The position numbers were made by a program, and so were the translations under genes. Below, piece after piece: positions 47,042 to 57,837 of a stretch of DNA of 62,000 nt; the stretch's first letter is position 1; every line of letters begins with the position of its first letter. The notes beneath the pieces are model-generated. The model saw nothing but the letters and a program-made list of their open reading frames with translations. It was not told where the DNA came from and searched no databases. Origin of the DNA: Gnetum montanum (taxonomy: Eukaryota; Streptophyta; Gnetopsida; Gnetales; Gnetaceae); the NCBI GenBank assembly GCA_015680685.1, contig MNCI01022504.1, positions 226,481-288,480 of the forward strand, written 5' to 3'.

Positions 47042-48028
47042 TGATAATGATTGCTGAGCAACAAGGTACCCCTACGCTCAACCATACGAATACGAGCATT
47101 TCACGCACGATCCGGTCGAATTCCAAGGACTAAGTGCTTATGCGCCCTTGTGCAACAAGGATAGGTTGGTTAATCGTTGTCTTTCCAAGCTTACCTGTAT
47201 CTCACGATTGAATGGTTAAGTAAGCTTGAGGCATATGATTTTTATAGCTTTTATGTTTTTATCTCCTATGCTTGTAGGGAAAGAGCGAGATAACTAAGTG
47301 ACTAATTTAACTTAACTATTGATTAACTAGGCTTTAACTAATCCTAACACAAATATCCGTTCTCACTTGCCATACACATCCTGAACTAGTGCAACACTAG
47401 GATTACCAAACGTTAATCGTTATTGAGTTACCAAGTGTTACACGCATGCTCGAAGTGATCGTACTGAGTGTATTTTAACAATTTGCTTAATTGATCAAAA
47501 TGAATTGCTACGCTAATAAAAAAAATGTAAAGTGCATAAAATAAAATAAAATAAAATAAATGCATAAGAAAATAAAATAAAATAAATGTGTAAGAAAACA
47601 AATTTCAAGTGCTGCAAGGATGAATTAAAGAGCTCGTCTTTATTGCCGTACATAAGGTGTGCTCAGGTACATAATGCTTGAATAAAGATCCATCCACAGC
47701 AAGACCTCCTGCTGCGAGAACTTGAAAAATACTTTAACTTTCGAATAAACTACAAGAGTTTCACTACTTGACTCTTAAAAGATTTTTTTCCAATTGTGCA
47801 CCTCGGCATTGTATTTATAGACTTGGGAGCAACTACTCTAATAATTAAAGTAACCGCTTTAATAATTAGAATAACTGCTTTAATAATTAGAATAACTGTT
47901 CCAATAATAACTACTCTAATTATTAGAGTAACCACTTCAATAATAACCGCTCTAATAATTAAAGTAATCGCTCCAATAATAACCACTCTAATGATGATGG
48001 AAGTGGTGGTATCGTTATATAATTATCA
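47042..48028 (-). mobile_element. Solo LTR, diverged subfamily of copies A and B
   Basis: Read on minus it would start TGATAATTATATAACG and end ATTATCA, matching short inverted ends. It contains the family core in reverse (GGTACCCCTACGCTCAACC, ACGATCCGGTCGAA) and a TATA box at 47812-47819. In place of the palindromes of copies A and B, its U3 (about 47829-47995) is a tandem array of ~20-bp units such as CTCTAATAATTAAAGTAACC. No internal region is present. The exact ends are uncertain because the sequence at its right end also occurs just outside its left end. Confidence 0.65.
47812..47819 (-). promoter_or_regulatory. TATA box of the solo LTR
   Basis: Reverse complement of TATTTATA, at the same relative place as the boxes in copies A and B. 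Confidence 0.5.
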
Positions 48029-48786
48029 ATATAATAGTAACTTTCAAACATTCCTTGAGAAAGAGTGGGCAGTTAATCTTACATTTGGTCGTCCAAAGTA
48101 TTACACACTTCATTTTTTACCAAATATAGAAGTAAAATATCCAAATTTCTGACAAAATCCGAAATTCCAGCTCCACTTCCAATGACCGTTGCATAAATGA
48201 TCTTGGTGGGCCACGTTCAGCAGACAAAAATTTGTGGGTATCCTAAATCTAGCATGGCTAACACAAAAAGACAAAAAAGAGAATAAAATAAAAATTGTTG
48301 TTGTGCAAAATCTGGCCACGTAACACAAAAGGCCAAAAAATAAAAGAGCCGTTAAAAAACAAAAAATGGTACGGAGCAAGCATGAACGTGCATGGCACGT
48401 GGGGCCAACTATAAACCATAAACCGTAAACGAACCATGAAACCATGAAGCGGCGTTCTCTTTCTCTTTCCAAAACCCTGTTCGTTGCTTTTTTTTTTCTG
48501 TTTCATTCCATGCATTCCATGCATGCAGAACAAAATATATAGCAGTAGCAGCAAAGTAGTTGCAGAACATAAGCAGTTCCTGAGCTAAACTCAGCTCAGC
48601 TCAGCATTTTGCAGATTGTGGTTTTGGTTTTGTTTCATTCATGGCGAATTAGAACCGCTCAATGCTGGCCCAGTCACGTCCATTGCTGTTTCGGAGGCAT
48701 GCGATCCAGGTTTAAGATCTTCCATTAAAATTTCGCAGCATTGTTTCTTTGGACAAAAGCTCCGGGCTGCTCTTGTAGAAAAAATC
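48029..48786 (+). promoter_or_regulatory. Promoter and 5' UTR of the SUVH gene
   Basis: A TATA-like TATATA lies at 48536-48541. Just upstream are two RY-type motifs: CATGCA at 48509-48514 and CATGCATGCA at 48518-48527. RY motifs bind B3-domain factors in seed programs, so seed-linked expression is possible. The 5' UTR contains a four-codon upstream ORF (ATGGCGAATTAG, 48641-48652), which could lower translation. Confidence 0.45.
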
Positions 48787-50656
48787 ATGGCGAAGGGGAC
48801 GGAGCAGGAGCAGGTGGAAGAGGAGAAGGAGGAGGAAAATGGTGGAAGAAGCTCTGCAATTAAACCAAAATGCATGGCGGTGGTTCCTTCTGATGATGCT
48901 GCGAAGACAAAACAGAGACGCAGGGGCAGGCCTGGGAAGAACAGCCCTGTTGTTGCAGAGGAGGAATTTTCTGTGACAAGGAAGAGCCGCAGTATCAGGA
49001 AATGCATGGTTGCAGCGGAGAAGGATGAAGTTTCTGCAATGAGGAAAAGGAGTCGCAGAAGTCTGGTAGAACAGCAAGAGGAGGTTCAGGTTGATGATAA
49101 TTCTGGAGCCCGGGTTTGCTTCAGAAATGCTGATTATCAGGTGCCGAAATTTGATTCTGACAGGGACAGAGTCAGGTATTCGTTTATGATTTATAGTGCA
49201 TTGCGAAGGAAAATTGTGCAGGAGGGAGGGGAGGCGAGGCCTGATCTGAAGGCTTTCAGTAGGATGAAAAAAACTGGTCTCATCTTCAATGATGAAAGGA
49301 AGGTTGTTGGGTCCATTCCTGGTGTTTATATTGGGGATATTTTTTATTTTAGGATGGAGATGATGCCGCTGTGTCTGCATAAACAGGTGATGGCGGGAAT
49401 CGATTGCCTCAATAGCAAGGAGAGCCGGTGGGATGAACCGGTGGCAATCAGTGTAATTTTCACGGATTTCTACGAGGATAATGAGGATTTGGGTCATGGG
49501 CAGACACTTATTTACACTGGTTCGGGTGGGAAGGATGTTGAGAATGATGGAAGGCAATCTACTGATCAAAAGCTTGAGGGAGGCAATCTGGGTTTGGAGA
49601 AAAGCATGGTGCATGAAGTTGTGATCAGGGTATTTCGTGGAATTCGTGTGGGTAGCGGCAGAAAGCAAAAAGGCAAGGTTTTTGTGTATGATGGGCTGTA
49701 CAACGTTAATAAGGGATGGCTGGATATAGGCAAGGCAGGATTTGGGGTTTTTAGGTATGGATTAGAGCGGATCCCCAACCAGCCACCGGGGGGCTCTCTG
49801 GTGTTCCAGTTCTGTGAAGGATGGATCAAGGATCAAAAAAAGCAGGCAGAATTTGGTGATGCAGGATATTTCTCTGGGCCGGGAAAGTGTTCAAGTTTGT
49901 GTCACAAATGATTTTGATGAAACTGTACTAGAAAGGTTTATGTATTCCAAGACAGTAAGGTATTCAAACACCATAGGTAAGGTGAAATCTGCCCAAGGTT
50001 GTAACTGTGCTGGTCCCTGCACCAAAAACGATTGCTCCTGTATCCGTCTCAATGGGGGGCAGCTGCCTTACAATCCAGATGGGTCTCTGGTCAGAACCTT
50101 GAGTGTGGTTTATGAATGTGGGGAATTCTGCAAGTGTCCTCCCCAGTGCCAAAACAGGGTTTCTCAAAAAGGTTTGCAGAAGCACCTTGAGGTGTTCAGA
50201 GATACGGATCAGGGATGGGGTGTTCGTTCCTGGGAGCCAATTCCAGCAGGCAGTTTCATCTGTGAGTATGTAGGGGAGGTTCTTACAGACGGTGATTCAG
50301 ACAGTGATGATGATAGCTCTGAAGGAAAAAAAGATTTTCTTCTTCATGTAGATCATACTATGGAGGATAAACCCATAGACTTTGATAATCTCTATGAGGT
50401 TTGTGGACTTAGGAGAACTTCGCTCCCACGGCCAATTAGGTTCAACATTGTTGTAGATGCCAGAAAGATTGGGAATGTTTCCCGTTCCATAAAACATAGC
50501 TCCTTTCCAAATCTTGTTCGGCACTGTGTTCTGCATGATCATCATGATCCCAGTTTCCCGCACATCATGCTTTTTGCTATTCAGAATATTCCTCCGATGG
50601 CTCCACTGACTTTGAACTATGGACCAAGAATATGGAGCAGGAAACGTGGGAAATAA
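48787..50656 (+). pseudogene. SUVH-type SRA/pre-SET/SET protein gene with a one-base frameshift and inactive SET motif
   Basis: The coding region has no intron, as in the SUVH1/SUVH3 group. It starts at ATG 48787. Codons before that are not preceded by an in-frame ATG. In frame 1: an acidic start, an AT-hook (RRRGRPGKN, about residues 44-52), the two-helix region (VRYSFMIYSALRRKI) and an SRA domain (about 172-335; VGSIPGVYIGDIFYFRMEM, HKQVMAGIDC, YDGLYNVNKGW). A run of seven A (49835-49841) then shifts the frame; six A would join it to the second frame. That frame holds a pre-SET with all nine Cys (CNCAGPCTKNDCSC, YECGEFCKCPPQC) and a SET domain (GWGVRSWEPIPAGSFICEYV). The catalytic NHSC is KHSS, YDYG is LNYG, and the post-SET Cys cluster is absent. 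The protein could read methylated DNA through SRA but not methylate histone H3K9. As written, translation stops at 49911; sequencing error and a true frameshift are both possible. Confidence 0.85.
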
Positions 50657-51476
50657 ATGTGCTCTTCCAAAACGGCCCTTTCAGGTATACATTGCAAATA
50701 TTTGTAGTACTTAAAGATCAGTTAAATCTCTTTGGCTTCTGTTTTGCCTGTCACTGTTCATTATGGAATGTGAGTCATCTCGTTTGATATGAATTTCTGT
50801 CTTTTAAGCCTTCGTTGTGAATATCTTTAGCTTCTGTTTTACCTGTCACTGTTTAATATGGACTGTAAGTTATCTCATTTGAAATGAATTTTAATATGGA
50901 CTGTAAGCTTTCTTGGTAAGGGATTTGACATCTTAATACTTCTTGCATTCTTATAGTTAGAAAAACTACTTTCAATGTGACTGTGCTCTATCATAGGATA
51001 GTTTTATCAGTATATTCGGTAGGTAGCTGGACAAATATTTCATGTGATTCCTTTTAAGATTTTAGCATGTTAATTCTTGCAATTATGTACAAGTTCTCAT
51101 GTACTTCAAGTCCTATTACCGGATTATAATTTTATAATTTTAGAGTTGGGTTTTGAGAAATGTTGAATCTGAATGCGTTATGTGAATAGCTTTTTTTTGT
51201 GCTATAGAAATATATTGAACAACAATGGACCCTTGAGTTACCAAATGGAAACTTGAACTTACATTGACAACGATAATGTTGCCAATTGGCTAAATATAAG
51301 TCCTACCATAAGGAATTGTGACCATTCATGAATGTTGGTGATAGAATATAGAAAAAAAAAACCAGAATTCTCTGTGTACCGTAGTATGTCTGATGGAAAA
51401 CCTTGCACTACACAGTTTCAATTTATTTATAACCTATGGTGCATTTTGCTTGTCAGTTGTTATCAATGCTTTAAAT
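50657..51476. other. SUVH 3' flank with a 95-bp duplication
   Basis: TTTGGCTTCTGTTTTGCCTG at 50731 and TTTAGCTTCTGTTTTACCTG at 50826 begin two similar units of about 65 bp. The rest is AT-rich with no gene. Confidence 0.55.
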
Positions 51477-51997
51477 CAGTGTTTAAGTTGTCGTAGTCGA
51501 GTCGAGTCGTAGTCGGCATCCTCATAAAGGCGTCAGAGTCACTGCTAGTTGGTAAATAATTGGTCAAATAGTCGGTCAAAGAGTCGGATTTAAATAATTT
51601 AAAATAATTATAAATATAGTTAAATATACAAAAATTCATGACAAGTAGTTGATTAAAATAGGTTGGGTTAAATAGTTGGTAACTATGTAACAAGTATCAT
51701 GGCCAACAAAACCTTAAAGTGGCACATACACAAACTCTTCCAAATAGGTAAATTTGATTGAGCAAATGCATATTAAATAATTTATTGAAAAAATTCAATA
51801 AATTGGTAGTTAACTGCTCTACAACAAAATGAGATTCATTAAGGATGGATGTTTAATTATTGTGCAAAAACTATTTAACTAAATCACAAGTTAAGAAAAG
51901 CTCTAAAAACAAATTCAACTATTTCAAACCAATATATGGTAATGTATAAGACACAATTTTATATCTTCTCATACATGTTTTTAGTTCTAAAACATTG

Positions 51998-54000
51998 TTA
52001 CTTTTTGCAAGAAAAAAGAACATAGAAACAGATACTCCTATTTAAAAAAGAACTGAAAATATGAAATCCATACAACATTGTATTTTGGATTGCTAAAACT
52101 AGCATATGTTCTATGCTTTTTTTTTCTTTTTTTTTTTTAATTTGATAAACAGTATCATTAGGATTTTTTAATCCTTGCTCATCATGTGATTCTAAATAAA
52201 TATCAAAAGGATCTCTAACTTGCTCTTGCACATGTGAAGTAGATGTATCCACCTCATTCAAATCTTGACATTCATTTTCATGATGAATTGCCTGAGATGA
52301 CATTGGTCTCACTACAAGTAATGCATTTACAATAGCTTGACATCGAGTAAACATTGTAGAAAGAGGCATGTCATCAAGGAATTCATCTATATCATTTGAA
52401 GGATCAACTGCAACTCCATCATTATCAGTAACAAGTTCATCACCAACCCATTCTATAGCAGGCAAAGAGGGATGAATATCATCTATATCCAGGTCATCCT
52501 GATTAACTATTCCTAGCTCTTTCAAAAAGTTTTTAAGTTGTAATGTACATACACTAAATCATTTAGCCGTTGAGATGTCGACCTGCCATGCTTTTTAGTG
52601 TATATGTTCAAATACACTCCAATTTCGCTCACATGCTGAAAAACATAAAAACATATAAAAATAAATTTTCTAAAATTTATAAATAACCAAATTGAAAATA
52701 AAATTAAAATATAACTTACTTGATGCATTGCATGGTTGAGAAACAATGCGCATGGCAAGATTTTGCAGTTCTAATGTATCTATTCCAAAGTTACTCCACC
52801 ATTGTACTATACAAAAGGAAAATATAAAAACTTAAATTAGTATTTTGCGAGTGCCATATCAAAATTCCTAATTTAACATACAATTTTTAATTACCTGGTG
52901 TCAATAAATTTCTTGACTTGTCTACAAGTTCTCTACTAAATTGGCTTTCTATCTTTGTTTTGTACTTCTCAAGTTGGAGCATTATTGCTATGCTTGTATC
53001 AATATCAAGGACAACTTTGTCTAGTAACTTTTGCAAATAATGTTTTAATTCATAATCTTCTTTCTTATCAAGAAGGTTTCCAAATCCAAATAAGGGATTA
53101 AGAATGTGTGCAACAGAATGCAAAGGATTGTGAAGTTGATACCATCTACAAATCAATAGTTAATCATAAAACATTAAAATATGATTTTAAAATAATTAAA
53201 AATAAAATGTGTATCATGATATAAGTAGCTCACCTTTCATCAATTATCTCTGAAATTGTTGAATACCTAGGCTCTAATTTATTTCCTTTCAAATAAGATA
53301 GAATGCCTAACTTTGCTCTATCCATAGCCTCATAGATATAAGCCATTGAAGGTTTATCTCCATCCACAATTCGAAGAACTTTCACCAATGGCCTAACAAC
53401 CTAATCATGCATAATAACTTTAGGGTAAAAATAAAAAGTTAAATACATGAAAATCATAAATGTTCAATAAAAACTTTGAAAACTATACCTCTATTATAAC
53501 ATTTGCCTCATACCAAAATGTTCCTGGTGCTTCAACTATGTCATAAACAATAGAAGTTACAACATTTGCCTCATTCAACTTTTGAAAGACTTCAAAAGTT
53601 TATCAAATCTCTATGTTGAGCAATCAAATGTACGCATCAAAGCACATCTATGTTCAATTATGCTTTCCAATAATATGAAATTAGTAGCAAAACGGGTTGT
53701 CCCTGGTCGCAATATTTCTTTTCCATTTGAAAACTTGAGAAAGAGATCATGTAAAAGGTGATGACCATAAATAAATTTTGATACAAATTTTTCTTTTTGT
53801 ATCACCTGAAATTTAGTAAATAGCATAATAATATTTAAAATGTGTAAAACACATCTAACAAAGAGTTAAACAATTAAAGAAACCAAATATTTACCTTAGA
53901 CACCCATGGCAATTTAGTAACCAAATCTTCTAACAAAAGATCAATACAATGTGCAACACATGGCGTCCAATAAATGTGTAGCTATATACCTCATTATATA
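51998..54000 (-). pseudogene. hAT transposase remnant
   Basis: Reading leftwards: near 53975-53890 YWTPCVAHCIDLLLEDLVTK. At 53826-53611 the RPGTTRFATNFILLESI block of DUF659-type hAT proteins. At about 53156-52890 RWYQLHNPLHSVAHILNPLF. At about 52805-52725 the dimerisation motif WWSNFGIDTLELQNLAMRIV. At 52640-52560 TKKHGRSTSQRLNDLVYVHY. At 52525-52100 an acidic C-terminal tail. Several pieces are in different frames, separated by AT-rich stretches with AG/GT borders that may be introns or decay. The BED zinc finger and the N-terminal part of DUF659 were not found, so it cannot bind or cut DNA as it stands. It would have been a nuclear cut-and-paste enzyme. Confidence 0.8.
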
Positions 54001-54299
54001 GTAGCTATGCTTTAAAAACAGTCTCCATGTTGGAACCCTTGGATAATAAAATATATGGTTTTGAAAATTATTTACTCCCTCCAAGTTATATAAACTTCTT
54101 GTTCTCCTCTTTGTTGTGTGTTTTTGGAAATCAATCTTTTTTTGTATTTTCTAAACAAGGTGTACAATGTTAAGAATCCTCTGGTTATTTACAATAATGG
54201 GCTCAAATCTTCTTAAATTTTTTAGTTAAGAATACATATGCATTTTTGTAGATAAGAACTCTTGTTTATTAGAAATTTCCTAATCAGCTCATTAGTCAG

Positions 54300-54730
54300 G
54301 TAAAATTCACAGCGCATGAAATAGAGAAAATTTTCAAAAAATAAAATCTGAAACTTCATATAATGAAGAAAACAAAATTCACAGCACATGAAATAAAGAA
54401 AATTTTTTAAAAAATAAAATCTGAACTTTGAAAAAAACAAAATATTCTTGGTTTGAACTAAAATTGTTGAAAATTCACAGCACACGAAATTGAGAAAATT
54501 TTAAAATGAAAATTTTTTTAAAAAATAAAATCTAAACTTCCAAGAAAACAAAATATTCTTTGTTTGCAAGTTAAACTAAAATTGCTAAAAATAAAATGCC
54601 TCTACTTTACACAAACAATACAATCTGGTTACACAGAAATTATGGAATTTGCAACTACTGGAAATAAAATGCCTCTAGTTTCTACAAACAATACAATTTG
54701 CTTGCACAAAAATTACCAAATTTTGCAGCG
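54300..54730. repeat. Two tandem repeat sets inside the hAT element
   Basis: AAAATTCACAGCRCATGAAA with its ~70-90 following bases recurs three times (about 54300, 54375, 54472). AAAATGCCTCT with ACAAACAATACAAT recurs twice (about 54592 and 54666). They occupy the place where the transposase N-terminus would be expected. Confidence 0.7.
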
Positions 54731-55460
54731 GTTGAGGCTTCAAATGCGAAAAAAGCAGGAAAAAGCGGATAAAGTTTAGACAACAGTATAAAACGGATCC
54801 AAGCAAGGAGGAGCTGAAACTAAATCTAAAAAATATGAGGACAAAATTTCTTATTTGAATCGTTAAACCTAAAATCCAGTGGTTGGATTACAAGACAAAA
54901 GCCTCAAAAACTATGTTTTATTAAAATACAAAAATAGGCAAGTGCTTTCCAACTTACTAACCTATGGTTGCCAACACAACCAGGGATGTTTCTCTGTTTT
55001 TGTAATGCTCTAAATTCCACTTGGGCATCTAGTTCCAGGTTAATACGGGCAAAAATATCGCAAAATAGAGTTCTACCGCTGTGCCAAATATGCCTGAAGG
55101 AAGCTATAAATAATGCAACTATGAATCTCACAGCGACTATGATCTAGATAAGTCTGCAAAAGTTTAAATCTGCAAATCTGAGATTAGAAAATCATTGAGC
55201 ATGCACCAGTAGCGCAAATGTAACAGCCTACACAAGAGATATTCCAAAAGTTTTTGGCAGGATTTATTCTAGAAGTTTCTACCGTCCAAACCCTAAATCG
55301 AAAACCCTAAATCGAAAATACTCCTATAGAACTTCCTCAAAGAAATCAAGCAATCTAAATCAAATTTGCATTCAATTCGAGTTTGACTTCAATTGATGAA
55401 ATGTTGCTAAAGTTATTCGTGATTTGTTAGGTGTTGCAATTAAAATAAGCACCATTTTCT
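54731..55460. other. 5' part of the hAT element, no gene recognised
   Basis: The minus frame 55131-54904 is open but resembles no transposase domain. It may be former 5' UTR or an unrecognised first exon. Confidence 0.35.
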
Positions 55461-55792
55461 ATAGTTGCTGCGACTTTGTCACAGCACAACGACTGGTTGC
55501 CTTAGTTGCGCCTTAGTCGCATTGAGTTGCTGAAAAAGACGTAGCCGCTCTAAATCGGCATGGTTCTTTATTGGAGTCGCACTTAAGAGCCTCTTTTTCA
55601 ATCACTACTTTAAATACTTGAATTTAGGCGAAAACCTAATAAAATGATGTTTTGATGAATTTAGTGGATGCACTTTTCACATTGGTTCTGGTGTAAATTT
55701 TTTTAAAGATGAATAGCTTATATGTGACTTTTTCTCCTTTGCTCACAGTAGGTACATTCTTGTATTTTTCAATTTGATTTTTCCTTGGCTAT

Positions 55793-56451
55793 TGATGAGT
55801 GGCGAGGTACCCCTACACTCAACCATATGGATACGAGCGGTACATGCACGATCCGGTCGAACTTCGCAGACTAAGTGCCTACACGCCTTATGGAACACTT
55901 AAGGTTAATCGTTCGTTGTCTTCCCAGACTTACTTGTATTTGTTACGATTGTATGGTTAAGTCTGAGGTATGTGATTTTTTATAGCTTTTATGTTTTTAT
56001 CGCCTATGCTAATGAGAGAAAGGGTGAAGAGACTAAGTAACTAACTTTAACTAAGTTCTAATGCTTAGCATCAGTATCCATCCCACTTACCGTTCACACC
56101 CTAAACCAATGCAACCTTCTGGCATTACCAAACATTATTCGTTGCTAAGATTACCAAGCGTAACGTACGTGCTCGAAGTGGTCATACTGAATGCACTTAA
56201 CTAGGAGTTAAGGGTTAAGAGAGATTTAATCAACTAATAAAACATTTAAACGATGAACAATAAATAACAATAATTAAAGTCATATTTAGCTTAGTCCATG
56301 CACTACAAGAGTTTGGCTAAGGTCTAGATCTAGATGGAGAAACAAGGGAGAGCTACCTCTTATTTATAGATTTGGCGGTGCGTTGCGATATCGCGGGGGA
56401 TGCGATCTCGCATATGCGATATTACACCCTATGCGATATTACATCCCATCA
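55793..56451 (-). repeat. 3' LTR of copy B
   Basis: 659 bp, with ends TGATGAGTGG and CCCATCA on the plus strand. It contains the family core in reverse, a TATA box (56361-56368) and, at its U3 start, GCGATATCGC (56385-56394) with three decayed relatives to 56442. The 5 bases outside it (GCTAT) are half of the presumed target duplication; the other half is beyond the window. Confidence 0.85.
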
Positions 56452-56462
56452 TACCCCCATGA
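56452..56462 (-). promoter_or_regulatory. Polypurine tract of copy B
   Basis: On minus it reads GTCATGGGGGTA directly before the LTR start TGATGGG, as in copy A. Confidence 0.7.
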
Positions 56463-56639
56463 CTAAATAAAAACTCATCCTCGAGTTCCTTACAAAATAT
56501 TGGGAAGGTATGGGATTATTGACTTGAATGGAACTAATGGTGAATGGGATGACATGTGAACGGATCATCATTACATAACGAGACAAAACTGTTGTTCACG
56601 ACAACAAGAGTGAACACTTTATACATTTGACATCAGGCC

Positions 56640-56822
56640 TTATTTGGTAGCTGAGAGAGAAGAGAGAAGAGAGAAGAAGCCTGCTACTACCAATGCCAAG
56701 ATTGTGTCTTTCGTTGCCCATCCATAAGCGCGCCATCGATCTTGCTCCTTGCATAGCTGCTTCAACACTGATCCATTCCAAGTGTTCCCTCCAAATCCAA
56801 TCTGTTGTTGCATGATTGCCAT
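56640..56822 (-). CDS. ORF-B: 60-residue protein with C-terminal membrane segment
   Basis: It is intact in copy B. It begins MAIMQQQIGFGGNTWNGSVL, continues KQLCKEQDRWRAYGWATKD, then a hydrophobic stretch of about 17 residues (TILALVVAGFFSLLSSL) up to the C-terminus, so it resembles a tail-anchored protein. The ATG is preceded by TGTGTGTCTAGATGG in place of the acceptor-like TGTGTGCAG seen in copy A. Conservation in copy A suggests the frame was once selected. I know no family for it. It shares a pattern with ORF-A (Trp, then Leu-Lys, Lys-Glu/Asp, then a membrane segment). Confidence 0.5.
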   Translation of the reverse strand: MAIMQQQIGFGGNTWNGSVLKQLCKEQDRWRAYGWATKDTILALVVAGFFSLLSSLSATK

Positions 56823-56989
56823 CTAGACACACAACACAGTCTTATATTAGCAAGGGTAAATGAATCATAATGCAATTGATACCTTGCTTCGATGTAAGGT
56901 CCATTGGCTGAGTTGTGACATGGTTGATATAGATCTAGAGATATAAGATTGGTGACTACCGAAGGTGTAGGGGCTAGGAGAAAATCAAA

Positions 56990-57837
56990 AAAATTGGGCC
57001 AGGACCCCCATGAATAAGAGCGAATCTCCGATAGAGAGAGAATGGAAGAAAAGAAAAGGAACAAGAAAGATGGAGAAAAAGAGACAACTGTAACATTGAT
57101 GAAGTGGATGTCAAGATGGAAATGAATAAAATAGCATTTATTGCAGCAATGTTAAAGGAAAGAAATTAACGGGTGCACCAAATAGGAATGTTAGTGGGTC
57201 CTCCCCAAAGCAGGCTCATGCCCTTAATGCCTTGACAAACCCACATTCAAAGAGTCCGTAGGCTCTAGAAATGTCATTTGGAACAAGAGTTAAAGTCCTA
57301 ACCACAAGAATTTACCAAAAAGAACAATGTGTCAACCAAACTATACACTAATGATACAACCGACAATGAGGTGAATAATGGAGAAAGAATAATGGAAAGG
57401 AGATAATGGAATGGAGTCTCAAGAACAAGGTGATGTACAACCGCTTGTATAGTTAATGATTAATGTGACTTAGTATATCCCATTCCAAGTCCAGCCTCAA
57501 CAAACCACATCTAGTGACTTCGCATTAATGCATTCGGCCAATCCATCCACTTGAAGTAACAAGAATGCATCCCTCAAAGAGCCACCACCATTCTGATGAA
57601 ATGAAGGAGGAGAGAATAGGAAGCGAGAAGAGCTGTAGTTAGAGGAAACATGTTTATTTTAGTTCCATAACCAGTGCTTGTAGCCCAAATGATTATTTCG
57701 TCTAAGGGGTGTGCTTTGAATTCTCACTGTTTTTTTTTTTATGTTTTTGTGTGAGAACCACACCATGCAAAGACTTATTATTTTTATTTTCTCAACTTCC
57801 TGATAATTGAGTAACATCGAAACGGTAAGAAAACTCG
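56990..57837. other. Internal noncoding part of copy B
   Basis: No frame of note. The stretch 57116-57837 corresponds to the N gap of copy A. A polypurine-like motif (TTCATGGGGGTCC on minus) lies at about 57003-57013. Confidence 0.5.

Larger units (their letters stand above)
51469..55615 (-). mobile_element. Complete but inactive hAT DNA transposon
   Basis: The element is 51477-55607 (4131 bp). It is flanked on both sides by the 8-bp target duplication CTTTAAAT (51469-51476 and 55608-55615), the hallmark of hAT elements. The terminal inverted repeats are short: CAGTGTTTAA on the left and TAGTGATTGA on the right (read inward). Both subterminal regions are crowded with AGTCG/CGACT motifs, likely transposase-binding repeats. 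A degraded transposase gene lies on the minus strand (54000-51998). The part that should hold its N-terminus instead contains AT-rich tandem repeats. Confidence 0.85.

Noticed and set aside
47796-48152. 118-codon Ile/Thr-rich plus frame
   Set aside because: It translates the tandem TAATAATT array of the LTR U3.
48616-48786. Longer N-terminus of the SUVH protein
   Set aside because: The extension would start at TTG, not ATG. The first in-frame ATG is 48787 and the upstream codons do not resemble the family.
48639-49829. Long minus-strand frames across the SUVH gene, including a 318-codon one
   Set aside because: They mirror the SUVH coding region and lack any recognisable domain.
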